Source: Dongia_B sp035539075
GTDB taxonomy: Bacteria > Pseudomonadota > Alphaproteobacteria > Dongiales > Dongiaceae
Assembly: GCA_035539075.1 (NCBI GenBank)
Contig: DATLJB010000180.1
Coordinates: 1 to 64,000, forward strand
Direction: 5' to 3'
DNA length: 64,000 nucleotides
Position numbers and translations under genes: made by a program. The notes beneath the pieces are model-generated. The model saw only the letters and a program-made list of their open reading frames with translations, ran no database searches and had not been told where the DNA came from. Positions 8,770-17,083 of the stretch are shown here, one piece after another. How positions within the stretch are numbered: the first letter of the stretch is position 1; each line of letters begins with the position of its first letter.

Positions 8770-8814
8770 GGTCATTGCGCCGGGGTCTTCCGCCGCGGTC
8801 ATTGCATGCGGCGG
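8770..8814 (+). promoter_or_regulatory. Direct repeat and hairpin upstream of ugpB
   Basis: GGTCATTGC occurs twice (8770-8778 and 8797-8805, starts 27 bases apart), and the second copy sits inside a hairpin with arms CCGCCGC (8790-8796) and GCGGCGG (8808-8814), ending 41 bases before the ugpB start. It could be a regulator-binding region or leader structure. Pho-box repeats in E. coli are spaced 11 bases apart, so this does not match a classical Pho box. Confidence 0.3.
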
Positions 8815-8855
8815 AAATATGCGCATCGCCCGCGACACAGCAGGAAGAGGGAAAT

Positions 8856-10202
8856 ATGAAGACCAAGCTTTTTGGCGTCATTGGCGTCATGTCGACTGCC
8901 ATCGCGCTCGCGGCGCCAGCTTCGGCCGACAAGACCAAGATCGATTTCTGGTACGGCAATTCCGGCGATATCAGCAAACGCGTGCAGGAAGTCTGCCAGC
9001 ATTTCAATGAGTCCCAGCAGGACTTCGACGTCAATTGCACGAGCCAGGGCTCTTATGCCGCGGCGGTGCAGAACACCATCGCCGCCTTCCGCGCCGGCAA
9101 GCAGCCGACCATCGTTCAGGTCTTCGATGTCGGCACCCTGGATCTGATGTTGTCCGATGCCTATTACCCGGTCGACAAGCTGATGGCCGATTATGGTTAC
9201 AAGATCGACTGGAACAATTATTTCCCCGGTATTGCCAACTACTTCGCCAGTTCGAAAGGCGAACTCTACTCGATGCCGTTCAACAACTCGACGGCGCTGC
9301 TCTATTGGAACAAGGACGCCTTCGCCAAGATCGGCAAGCCGGATGCGCCGAAGACCTGGGAAGAAGCGGCCGATGACATGAAGGCAATGAAGGCCGCGGG
9401 CTATGAATGCCCGATGGCGATCAATATCAGCGCCGACGAAAGCTGGCAGCTGCTGGAGCAATTCTCCGCCATCCATGGCGAGCCGATCGCCACCAAGAGC
9501 AATGGATATCAGGGCCTCGACGCCGAGTTGGTCTTCAACAAGACCAAGTTCGTCAAATACGTCACCGACCTGAAGTCCTGGTACGACCAGGGCTTGGTCA
9601 AGATCAAGTCCAAGGAAACCGGCCAGACCATGGTCGAAGCCTTTGCCGGCGGCGATTGCCAGATGATCCTGACCTCCGTCGGCGATCATGGCACGATCGG
9701 CCGCACCGCCAAGCCCGGCATGAACTGGAGCGTCGCCATGCTGCCGGTCTATGCCGGCACCGAACGCAAGAACTCGCTGGTCGGCGGCGCCTCGCTCTGG
9801 GTGCTCGCGGGCAAGTCGAAGGATGAATACAAGGCGGCGGCAGCCTTCCTGAACTTCATCGCCCAGCCGGAACAGGCCTTGTTCTGGTCGACCGTCACCG
9901 GCTATATCCCGGTCACCAAGAGCGGCTATGACTATATGGTGCAGCAGGGCTTCTACAAGCAGGCCGCCTATCAAGGTCGCGAGATCGCCATCGAGAGCCT
10001 GACCGCGTCGCAGCCGACCGATGTCAGCCGCGGCATCCGCCTCGGTGGCTTCCTGCAGATCCGCAACGAAGTCGGCAACGGTCTGCAGGCGATCTTCTCC
10101 AACAAGGAACCGGTCCAGCAGGCGCTCGACGAAACGGTCGAGCGTGGCAATGCCATCCTGCGCCGTTTCGAAGCCACCTATAAGGGCAAGACGATCCCTT
10201 GA
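8856..10202 (+). CDS. ugpB: sn-Glycerol-3-phosphate ABC transporter substrate-binding protein
   Basis: Periplasmic binding protein of 448 residues (SBP_bac_1 family). A cleavable signal peptide is visible with an Ala-rich site ending PASADK at about residue 25. The mature start TKIDFWYGNSGD and later YSMPFNNSTALLYWNKDAF match UgpB-type proteins that bind glycerol-3-phosphate and its diesters. Start choice: ATG at 8856 follows AGGAAGAGGG and gives the signal peptide; an earlier in-frame start at 8775 would add 27 basic residues. First gene of ugpB-A-E-C; a 229-base gap with two hairpins separates it from ugpA. Other sugar or polyol phosphates are possible ligands. Confidence 0.92.
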   Translation: MKTKLFGVIGVMSTAIALAAPASADKTKIDFWYGNSGDISKRVQEVCQHFNESQQDFDVNCTSQGSYAAAVQNTIAAFRAGKQPTIVQVFDVGTLDLMLSDAYYPVDKLMADYGYKIDWNNYFPGIANYFASSKGELYSMPFNNSTALLYWNKDAFAKIGKPDAPKTWEEAADDMKAMKAAGYECPMAINISADESWQLLEQFSAIHGEPIATKSNGYQGLDAELVFNKTKFVKYVTDLKSWYDQGLVKIKSKETGQTMVEAFAGGDCQMILTSVGDHGTIGRTAKPGMNWSVAMLPVYAGTERKNSLVGGASLWVLAGKSKDEYKAAAAFLNFIAQPEQALFWSTVTGYIPVTKSGYDYMVQQGFYKQAAYQGREIAIESLTASQPTDVSRGIRLGGFLQIRNEVGNGLQAIFSNKEPVQQALDETVERGNAILRRFEATYKGKTIP

Positions 10203-10243
10203 TTGACAACCGGGATCGGCTTCAGCCGATGCCCCCTCCCAGT

Positions 10244-10267
10244 CCCTCCCCCCGAATCGGGGGAGGG
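10244..10267 (+). repeat. GC hairpin after ugpB, REP-like
   Basis: CCCTCCCCC and GGGGGAGGG form a nine-pair stem around a six-base loop 41 bases after the ugpB stop, followed by TTAGGGTGAGG. This arrangement resembles dispersed REP-like palindromes of many proteobacteria. No T-run follows. With the next hairpin it probably shields the ugpB message; other copies in the genome would confirm REP status. Confidence 0.6.
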
Positions 10268-10303
10268 TTAGGGTGAGGAGCTTCGTCTGAGATGGATTTC
10301 AAC

Positions 10304-10350
10304 CGACGGCACGAATTGCGGTTTCCCCGGCGCAACCGGGGAAGCCGTCG
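10304..10350 (+). other. Composite hairpin between ugpB and ugpA
   Basis: An outer stem CGACGGC / GCCGTCG encloses an unpaired stretch and an inner stem TTCCCCGG / CCGGGGAA with loop CGCAA. It is the second strong RNA structure in the ugpB-ugpA gap and lies 81 bases before the ugpA start. No poly-T tract follows, so partial attenuation or mRNA protection is more likely than full termination. Confidence 0.6.
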
Positions 10351-10431
10351 TTCCGGAGCAACGACAAGAAGCCCTCAACCGGATCAGCAGGATCGGGCCG
10401 GCACAGCCTGAAGCAATATGAGCAGAACCAG

Positions 10432-11316
10432 ATGGAAAAGCGCGCCACCTTCGCCAGCAATCGCACCGGTATCCTGCTGATCCTGCCGCAGCTGCTGCTG
10501 ATCTTCACTTTCTTCTATTGGCCGGCCGGCGAAGCGCTCTATTGGGCATTCACCCTGCAGCGCCCCTGGGGCGGCGGCAACGAGTGGGTCGGGTTCAGCA
10601 ATTTTCTCAGCATCCTTGCCGATCCCGTCTACTGGCATTCGATCGCTATCAGCATCCTTTTCGCCGTGGCAGCCAGCGCCGTCGCCATGGGCATTGCGCT
10701 GCTGCTGGCACTGCTGACCGACCGGCAATTGCGCGGCTACCGCGTCTATAGCAGCGTCCTCGTCTGGCCCTACGCCATCGCCGCTCCCGCCCTTGGCCTT
10801 GCCTTTCGCTTCATGCTGGCGCCGGAAGCGGGTTTCCTCGCCACCTTCAACAAGGCCTGGCCCGGGTTCTGGAACCCGGCACTGAACGGCACCGATGCGA
10901 TGATCGCCATCATCATCGCCTATGCCTGGAAGTATATCGGCTACAACTTCATCTTCTTCCTGGCCGCCTTGCATTCGATCCCGCGCTCGCTGCTGGAAGC
11001 AGGCGCCATGGACGGCGCCGGCATCACCCGGCGCATGCGCGATATCCAATTGCCGCTGCTAGCCCCGACACTGTTCTTCCTGATCATCGTCAACCTGACC
11101 GACAGCTTCACCGACAGTTTCGGCATCGTCGACATCATGACCGGCGGCGGACCGGCCCGCGCCACCGAACTGATGGTCTTCAAGATCTATTTCGACGGCT
11201 TCAAGGGCCTCGACTATTCCGGCGCCGCCGCCCAGAGCATCATCCTGATGCTGCTGGTCATTCTCCTCACCATCGCGCAGTTCCGCTTCGTCGAACGGCG
11301 CATCCATTACAAATAG
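10432..11316 (+). CDS. ugpA: sn-Glycerol-3-phosphate ABC transporter permease UgpA
   Basis: First inner-membrane permease of the Ugp importer, 294 residues (MalF/UgpA type). About six hydrophobic helices are visible, beginning with ILLILPQLLLIFTFFYWPAG; the ATPase-docking loop is LHSIPRSLLEAGAMDGAG in the last 120 residues. The C-terminal DIMTGGGPARATELMVFKIY is a hallmark of this subfamily. It is eight bases upstream of ugpE. Function follows from its place between ugpB and ugpE-ugpC. Confidence 0.93.
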   Translation: MEKRATFASNRTGILLILPQLLLIFTFFYWPAGEALYWAFTLQRPWGGGNEWVGFSNFLSILADPVYWHSIAISILFAVAASAVAMGIALLLALLTDRQLRGYRVYSSVLVWPYAIAAPALGLAFRFMLAPEAGFLATFNKAWPGFWNPALNGTDAMIAIIIAYAWKYIGYNFIFFLAALHSIPRSLLEAGAMDGAGITRRMRDIQLPLLAPTLFFLIIVNLTDSFTDSFGIVDIMTGGGPARATELMVFKIYFDGFKGLDYSGAAAQSIILMLLVILLTIAQFRFVERRIHYK

Positions 11317-11324
11317 GTACCGGG

Positions 11325-12239
11325 ATGGTTGAACGTAGCCGCCGCTTCGATCTCATCGCCCAGGCCGTCCTGTTCCTGGGACTCGTCATCGCCTCGCTGC
11401 CCTTCATTATCGTGGCCATCGCCGCCTCGCATGATCTGCCGACCGTCAACAAGGTGCCGATGCCGCTGACGCCGGGTCATGATTTCGTAAAAAACGTCGT
11501 CGAAGCCTGGCAGCGCGCCGATCTCGGCACCAAGCTGATCAACAGCCTGATCTTCGCCGGCGGCGTCGCCCTCGGCAAAGTCTTCATCGCCGCCCTCTCC
11601 GCCTTCTCCATCGTCTATTTCCGCTACCGCGGGCGTATGGTGATCTTCTGGCTGATCTTCATTACCCTGATGCTGCCTTTGGAAGTGCGCATCGTGCCGA
11701 CCTATTCGGTAGCCGCCAACGTGCTGAACCCCTATCAGACAATTCTCGACCTGACGGGCATAACCTGGTTGATCCAGCAGGTCAGCGGCCTTCAAGTGTC
11801 GCTGCAATGGGGCCTGCTCAATTCCTATACCGGCCTCATCGCACCGCTGGTTGCCACCGCCACCGGCACTTTTCTCTACCGCCAGTTCTTCCTCACCTTG
11901 CCGGACGAATGGGTCGAAGCAGCCAAGATGGACGGGGCCGGCCCGCTCCATTTCTTCATCGATGTGCTGTTGCCGGTTTCACGCACCAATATGGTGGCGC
12001 TCGGCACCATTATGTTCGTCTGGGCCTGGAACCAGTACCTCTGGCCGCTGCTGGTCACCACCGATCCCGGGCATGCCACGGCGGTAATGGAACTGAAGGA
12101 ACTCATCCCCTCCACCTATGGCATTCCCGACTGGAATGTCGCCATGGCGGGCACGCTGATTGTCATGCTGCCGCCCCTTATCGTCGTCGTGCTGATGCAG
12201 CGCTGGTTCGTTCGCGGCCTGATCGCGACAGAGAAATGA
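11325..12239 (+). CDS. ugpE: sn-Glycerol-3-phosphate ABC transporter permease UgpE
   Basis: Second permease of the Ugp importer, 304 residues (MalG/UgpE type) with about six membrane helices. The docking loop is LPDEWVEAAKMDGAGPLHF and the family stretch FVWAWNQYLWPLLVTTD follows. The insertion NPYQTILDLTGITWLIQQVSGLQ is typical of UgpE rather than of generic MalG proteins. It lies 8 bases after ugpA and 21 bases before ugpC. Confidence 0.93.
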   Translation: MVERSRRFDLIAQAVLFLGLVIASLPFIIVAIAASHDLPTVNKVPMPLTPGHDFVKNVVEAWQRADLGTKLINSLIFAGGVALGKVFIAALSAFSIVYFRYRGRMVIFWLIFITLMLPLEVRIVPTYSVAANVLNPYQTILDLTGITWLIQQVSGLQVSLQWGLLNSYTGLIAPLVATATGTFLYRQFFLTLPDEWVEAAKMDGAGPLHFFIDVLLPVSRTNMVALGTIMFVWAWNQYLWPLLVTTDPGHATAVMELKELIPSTYGIPDWNVAMAGTLIVMLPPLIVVVLMQRWFVRGLIATEK

Positions 12240-12260
12240 CTTGGAACGGGAACCGAAGCC

Positions 12261-13382
12261 ATGAGTAGGATCGTCATCCGCAATCTGCGCAAGGCCTATA
12301 ACCGCAACGAGATCGTGCGCGACCTCGACCTCGCGATAGAGGACGGCGAATTCGTGGTTGTGCTGGGTCCCTCCGGCTGTGGCAAATCAACCCTGCTGCG
12401 CATGATCGCCGGCCTTGAGGAAATCACCGGCGGCGAGATCGAAATCGACGGCCGCGTCGTCAACCGGCTGGAGCCGCGCGAACGCGGCTGCGCCATGGTG
12501 TTTCAGAACTACGCGCTCTATCCGCATATGACGGTCGCCGAAAACATTGGCTACGGCCTCAAGGTCGCGGGTATCAAGCGAGAGGAACGGTCGCGGCGCG
12601 TCGCCGCCGTCGCCGATACGCTCGGCCTCGGCGAGATGCTGGCGCGCAAGCCCTCAGCGCTCTCCGGTGGTCAGCGCCAGCGCGTCGCCATGGGCCGCGC
12701 CATGATCCGCGAGCCGCGCGTTTTCCTGTTCGACGAGCCCTTATCCAATCTCGATGCCAAATTGCGCGCGCAACTGCGGCTGGAGATCCGCCAGTTGCAT
12801 CAGCGCCTCAAGACCACCAGCATCTTCGTGACCCATGACCAGATCGAGGCGATGACGCTGGCCGACAAGCTGGTCGTGCTGAACAAGGGCCGCATCGAGC
12901 AGATGGGCTCGCCGGCCGAGATCTATCATCGCCCAAACAGCCTGTTCGTCGCCGAATTCATCGGCGCCCCGCCGATGAACATTCTGGCCGCTCATGTCGG
13001 TGAGGATCGCTTCCTCCATTTGTCGGCAGACTGGCGCCTGCCCGTCGCCGATCACGTCGGTGCCGGCCCGCTGAAAATCGGTTTCCGGCCAGAAGATGTC
13101 GCCATCACGCAGCAGCCGATACCCGGTAGCACCGCCTTCGAAGTGACGCTGATTGAGGAGCTCGGCATGGGCCAGTTGGCGCATGGACAGGTCGGCGGAA
13201 CCAATATCGTCGTCCACCTGCCCAAGGGCGGTGCGCCCATCCTTCGGCAGCGTCTGCACGTCTCGGTCCCCGCCACGCATCTGCATGCCTTCGATGCCGC
13301 CAGCGGCCGCCGTCTCGACATTGAGCCGATCGTCACCGAGGCGGGGTTGCACCAGGTCATCGGTTTCGCCGCGCCACGCTGA
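12261..13382 (+). CDS. ugpC: sn-Glycerol-3-phosphate ABC transporter ATP-binding protein UgpC
   Basis: ATPase of the Ugp importer, 373 residues, MalK/UgpC type. Walker A GPSGCGKST, signature ALSGGQRQRVAMGRAM, Walker B VFLFDEPLSNLD and switch histidine VTHDQIEA are intact. The C-terminal third is the regulatory TOBE/OB region (for example IGFRPEDVAI). It ends the operon; the usual ugpQ phosphodiesterase gene is missing here and a convergent aldolase-SDR gene starts its stop region 33 bases away. Generic sugar-transport ATPase function is the alternative. Confidence 0.93.
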   Translation: MSRIVIRNLRKAYNRNEIVRDLDLAIEDGEFVVVLGPSGCGKSTLLRMIAGLEEITGGEIEIDGRVVNRLEPRERGCAMVFQNYALYPHMTVAENIGYGLKVAGIKREERSRRVAAVADTLGLGEMLARKPSALSGGQRQRVAMGRAMIREPRVFLFDEPLSNLDAKLRAQLRLEIRQLHQRLKTTSIFVTHDQIEAMTLADKLVVLNKGRIEQMGSPAEIYHRPNSLFVAEFIGAPPMNILAAHVGEDRFLHLSADWRLPVADHVGAGPLKIGFRPEDVAITQQPIPGSTAFEVTLIEELGMGQLAHGQVGGTNIVVHLPKGGAPILRQRLHVSVPATHLHAFDAASGRRLDIEPIVTEAGLHQVIGFAAPR

Positions 13383-13415
13383 TGCGGCGCCACACCGACG
13401 TCTCAGGGAAAGTGG

Positions 13416-14906
13416 CTATTTGCTGAGATGCCCGGCAAACCGCTTTTCCGCCGCCTTCGGATCGTTGACCGCGCCATAGGCGATGCCACCGGCCATGTCG
13501 CCGGGATAGACCTCTTCCAGCCGCAGTTTCAACCCCTGCACCAGCGAGCGGGCGACGTAAGCGGGCGGGGTCTTCGGCAGGCCGAGCGGACGCACGGAAT
13601 CAGTGTCGATCAGGCCCGGCAGGACGGCCAGCACATGGGTGCCTTGCTGCGCCAGTTCCGCCCGCAGCGCCTGGGTGAGGCTGAGCAGGGCCGCCTTCGA
13701 GGCGCAGAAGGAACCCATCAGCGGCAGATTGGCCTGGGCATGGCCAGAGACAAGATTGGCGATGGCGCCGCCGCCATTGGCGCGCAGCACCGGCGCGAAG
13801 GCGCGGCACATGGCGAGCGTGCCGAAATAGTTCACCTCCATCTCGTGACGCGCGGCGCTGAGATCATTGCTGGCGATCAGCGGCGTCAGATGATTGTCGC
13901 CGGCGTTATTGACGAGCAGCGTCACATCGGGGCAGGCGCGGGCTGCCGCCTCGACATCACTCTGTTGCGTGATATCAAGCTGCAGCCCGACGAGGCGATC
14001 GGGCGCCTGGGCGATGAGCGGCTTCAGGCTGTCGCGATCGCGGGCCGCGCAATAGATCTTGCCGGCGCCCGCCTGCAACAGGGCCTGGACGATCTCGCGG
14101 CCGAGACCGCGACCCGCACCGGTCACCAGCGCCACGGCACCCGGCACCGGATCACGACCATTGCCGGGCCGGAAACGGTCGATCTGCGCTTTCGACGGCG
14201 CCTGCAGCAGGTCCTGGTCATTCGCAAGGATGACGAGCTGGAAACCCTGGGCGCGGCGGTCCGCCGCCATGGCGCCATGGGGCGTGAAGATGCCGCTATA
14301 TTTGCCGGCCGCCACGGTCGCCGCCTTGATGCGTTCCACCGCCTGCTGGTGCTTGGGGCCGAAATCCGGGAAGGCTCCGATCGAGAGCGCGAGATCGAAG
14401 GGGCCGATGAAGACCATGTCGATGCCGGGCACGGCGGCGATGGCGGCCGCGTTTTCCATTCCCTTCGCCGTCTCGATCATCACCGCAACGAAAGTGTCTT
14501 CATTGGCGCGAGCGACATAGGAGAGCGCATCGAAGACCGGTCGTACATTGCCGAAGCTGCGCTGGCCACGCGGCGGATATTTAGCGGCCACCACCGCCGC
14601 CTCTGCCTCCTCAGCGGTTTCGACGAAGGGCACGATGACGCCGCGGGCACCGGCATCCAGCGCACTCCCGATCGCATGTGGCGTGTTCGCCGAAACGCGG
14701 CAGAGGACCGTCGTCAGATGCCGCACATGACCTATACCCAGTTCCAGGCTCTCGCGGGTCCACAGGCCGTGCTGAAGATCGAAGACCACGGCATCGGGTT
14801 TTCCCTGCGCCATGATTTCGGCGATGGCGGGCGAACCCAGCGCCAGCCAGTGGCAGCCGACGCAGCGGCCCGCCGCAAGCTGTTGCAGAATGGGATTGCT
14901 GGACAT
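13416..14906 (-). CDS. Fused HpcH/HpaI-type aldolase and short-chain dehydrogenase-like protein with Phe in place of the catalytic Tyr
   Basis: About 496 residues in two domains. Residues 1-240 are an HpcH/HpaI class II pyruvate aldolase: FDLQHGLW with the catalytic His, GARGVIVPFVET, then MIETAKGMEN and IDMVFIGPFDLALSIG with the metal-binding Glu and Asp. Residues 250-496 are an SDR fold: VALVTGAGRGLG for the nucleotide, LLVNNAG, NLVSGHA with the Ser, then GSFCASKAA where the usual YxxxK is FxxxK. The codon is TTC, so Phe is certain in this sequence. Start: ATG at 14906 with GGAG eight bases before; an in-frame ATG at 14981 adds 25 residues unlike the aldolase family. Both parts are in one frame with no stop. 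Possible role: cleaving a 2-keto-3-deoxy acid; the C-terminal domain may be non-catalytic. Confidence 0.85.
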   Translation of the reverse strand: MSSNPILQQLAAGRCVGCHWLALGSPAIAEIMAQGKPDAVVFDLQHGLWTRESLELGIGHVRHLTTVLCRVSANTPHAIGSALDAGARGVIVPFVETAEEAEAAVVAAKYPPRGQRSFGNVRPVFDALSYVARANEDTFVAVMIETAKGMENAAAIAAVPGIDMVFIGPFDLALSIGAFPDFGPKHQQAVERIKAATVAAGKYSGIFTPHGAMAADRRAQGFQLVILANDQDLLQAPSKAQIDRFRPGNGRDPVPGAVALVTGAGRGLGREIVQALLQAGAGKIYCAARDRDSLKPLIAQAPDRLVGLQLDITQQSDVEAAARACPDVTLLVNNAGDNHLTPLIASNDLSAARHEMEVNYFGTLAMCRAFAPVLRANGGGAIANLVSGHAQANLPLMGSFCASKAALLSLTQALRAELAQQGTHVLAVLPGLIDTDSVRPLGLPKTPPAYVARSLVQGLKLRLEEVYPGDMAGGIAYGAVNDPKAAEKRFAGHLSK

Positions 14907-15103
14907 GATTCCGACTCCGGTGCGGCGATGGGCCGCCACGATAGGCGAAAGCGCCGGCCCCGATAAGCCATTCGCATGCAAAGCTGCCCTGCCGGTCGAT
15001 ACCGGCCGCGCGACGTCTCATGGCCATGCTGCACCGCAGCGACCAAAACAATGCTATTTGGCATATTTGCCAGAATGTTAAATGATATTCTTCATCTAAA
15101 ATA

Positions 15104-15132
15104 TTGAAACCGACTGCACGTTAAGCTAGAAT
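15104..15132 (+). promoter_or_regulatory. Sigma-70-type promoter of the AMIN-domain gene
   Basis: TTGAAA (15104-15109) and TAGAAT (15127-15132) are separated by exactly 17 bases and sit about 120 bases before the start at 15256. The upstream 60 bases are AT-rich compared with the surroundings and include the small dyad TGGCA-tatt-TGCCA at 15059-15072, which could serve either divergent gene. Confidence 0.55.
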
Positions 15133-15255
15133 CACTTCGCGCCACCTCTCTCAGTTGCCGCGGGATGCGGCAATGGGCCGGGTCCTGGCCATACGCAGAG
15201 CATCGAAGGCTGCCCACGCCCGTCGTGAAACGGGCGTCCATGAAGTGGGGTCGTG

Positions 15256-16098
15256 ATGAAGCGCCTATTGGCGATTCTCTTCCTGCTGGTCCCCGTAACG
15301 GCGTTCGCCGCGCCGCGCGTAAGCGATGTGCGCCTGACGAGCGAGGCGGGACATGCGCGGCTGGAACTGGACCTGGCCGGCGCACCGGCTTTTCACGTCT
15401 TCTATCTCGCCGATCCCTACCGCATCGTGATTGATATGGAGGCAGTGGACTGGCAAGTGGCCTTGCCCGCGCGAAGCGCCGCTGACGGCCCGGTCGGCGG
15501 TCTTCGGCACGGCGTCCGCAAATCAGGCGCCGCGCGGCTGGTCCTCGATCTCACCGTCCCCGCACGGATTTCCAATGCGCGCTATCAAGCCGGCGAGAAG
15601 GGCGGGAAGCGCCTGGTGATAGATGTGCGGCAGGTGAGCGCCGCCAATTTCGCCACAGCGATGGAGCGCTACCAGCCGGTCAAGAAAGCATCGGCCGCGG
15701 CGATCGAGATGACGACCGCCGCCGGCGGCGCGAATGCAGGCCGGTCCGGCCGTGACAGCGCGACCGTGACCTCGGGGGGCAGCAAATGGCTGGCCGCCAG
15801 CCAGGCGGCGGGAACGCCAAGCGCGCGGACGGCTCAGGCGGTCGGCGAGCCGGCCGCCACGCAGGACGCGGCGACGCAGAACGTTGCGGCACCGAACATT
15901 GCTCAGGCCAGGCGTGCGGCAAGACAGGTCTATCGCGAACCCTTGCTGACCGATGCCGATGCGGCCTTGCGCGCGAAGGGCGGGGAGAGCCAGCGCGACC
16001 CCCTGGAATATACCAGCCCCGACGGCTATTATTTTTCCTATATGCAGCCGCCCGGATCTCTGTTCGGCGCGGGCGTTACCGTCGGCATGCAATTCTGA
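15256..16098 (+). CDS. Secreted AMIN-domain protein lacking an amidase domain
   Basis: About 280 residues. A signal peptide (MKRLLAILFLLVPVTAFAAP) precedes an AMIN domain at about residues 20-130 (VSDVRLTSEAGHARLELDL; YRIVIDMEAVDW; KSGAARLVLDL; KRLVIDVRQ). In the AmiC family this domain binds peptidoglycan or targets the divisome, and is followed by the Amidase_3 catalytic domain. Here the rest is a roughly 110-residue Ala/Thr/Gln-rich linker and a C-terminal tail ending FGAGVTVGMQF; no zinc-ligand motifs are present. The tail, with alternating hydrophobics and a terminal Phe, resembles an outer-membrane beta-signal, though one strand cannot form a barrel. Start at the ATG after AGTGGGG; a GTG one codon earlier is possible. 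Confidence 0.75.
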   Translation: MKRLLAILFLLVPVTAFAAPRVSDVRLTSEAGHARLELDLAGAPAFHVFYLADPYRIVIDMEAVDWQVALPARSAADGPVGGLRHGVRKSGAARLVLDLTVPARISNARYQAGEKGGKRLVIDVRQVSAANFATAMERYQPVKKASAAAIEMTTAAGGANAGRSGRDSATVTSGGSKWLAASQAAGTPSARTAQAVGEPAATQDAATQNVAAPNIAQARRAARQVYREPLLTDADAALRAKGGESQRDPLEYTSPDGYYFSYMQPPGSLFGAGVTVGMQF

Positions 16099-16264
16099 TT
16101 GGCCGCGGCGATCGCTGTCGGCGCCGTCGCCGGCGGCTCCGAGCGACCATCTCGTAAACCATTTGCAATCTCGCGCGCCGACCCGCAGGCTTAAGCGGCA
16201 GACGACGCTGCCCGCCGCCGTCCGGATGAGACTGCCGGCGGGGCAGTCAGCAGGGAGGCCGCCC

Positions 16265-17032
16265 ATGCCCTATGTGCAGCGCAATTCGAAGCTGGAGATC
16301 ATCGGTCTTTTCGCCAATCCACAGCCTGGCCATGCCGAGGAATTCGTCTCCGAGGAACATCCCGAAGTACAGGCCCTGCGGGATGAGATGGGCGCGACCG
16401 AATGGCCCTCGCAGATGCCCTCCGCCACAGAAATGCGGCGCACGGAGCGCGAGCAGCAAGAGATCGGCACCGAAGATGCGGCCATGGATGCGGCCATCGT
16501 GCATTTCCTGAAGGCTTGGAGCAATCTGGAAACCAGCCTCAGCACGCTGCTTTATGAAGCGCTCGATATCCACCCTCGCAGCAGCCGGGTCGCCTACGCG
16601 ATCTATTACAGCGCGCCGGGTTTCGAACCGCGGCTGCGCCTGCTCACCGAAGTCTTCGAGCAGCTGGCGGCCGAGCAGGTCGAGCTGCACGCCTTCCCGG
16701 CCCTATGGCAGAAGATCTGCCGGCAGATGCGGACGTTCCGCGAGCCGCGTGATCTCGTCGCCCATGGCGCACGGATCGTTCTCGCGGTCGATGGCCGCAA
16801 CGCCGTGCGCCTCACTTCGCCGGCCCATGATGCCCGGCGCGCCGGCCGCCCCGATCCTCGCGGCGCGGCCTATGGCGGATCAGCCACCGATATCACCGAT
16901 GCCGCCGATCGCGTGGCGGCGCTGCAAGCGGATATCGACCGCATCAACCGCCTGTTCACCATGCTCAACAATCGGGAGCTGACGGCCTTCCGCCGCCTGT
17001 TGGAGGAATTGCGCCAAAGCTGCGCCACATAG
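16265..17032 (+). CDS. Conserved-looking hypothetical protein, helical
   Basis: 255 residues. The N-terminus MPYVQRNSKLEIIGLFANP followed by PGHAEEFVSEEHPEV resembles short N-terminal segments seen in many alphaproteobacterial hypothetical and phage-tail-accessory proteins. The rest is predicted mostly helical, rich in Glu and Arg, with a motif AWSNLETSLSTLLYEAL and later FREPRDLVAHGAR. No signal peptide or membrane helix. GGGAGG lies 6 bases before the ATG at 16265. Isolated gene, convergent with the PAS-domain gene; function unknown. Confidence 0.75.
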   Translation: MPYVQRNSKLEIIGLFANPQPGHAEEFVSEEHPEVQALRDEMGATEWPSQMPSATEMRRTEREQQEIGTEDAAMDAAIVHFLKAWSNLETSLSTLLYEALDIHPRSSRVAYAIYYSAPGFEPRLRLLTEVFEQLAAEQVELHAFPALWQKICRQMRTFREPRDLVAHGARIVLAVDGRNAVRLTSPAHDARRAGRPDPRGAAYGGSATDITDAADRVAALQADIDRINRLFTMLNNRELTAFRRLLEELRQSCAT

Positions 17033-17083
17033 CAACACCACGCTCCAAACCCGTCGGAGCAGCCGGGCCGGAAACGATGCGGG

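Noticed and set aside
8770..8805. Classical Pho box before ugpB
   Set aside because: The two GGTCATTGC copies are 27 bases apart and lack the 11-base tandem spacing of Pho boxes.
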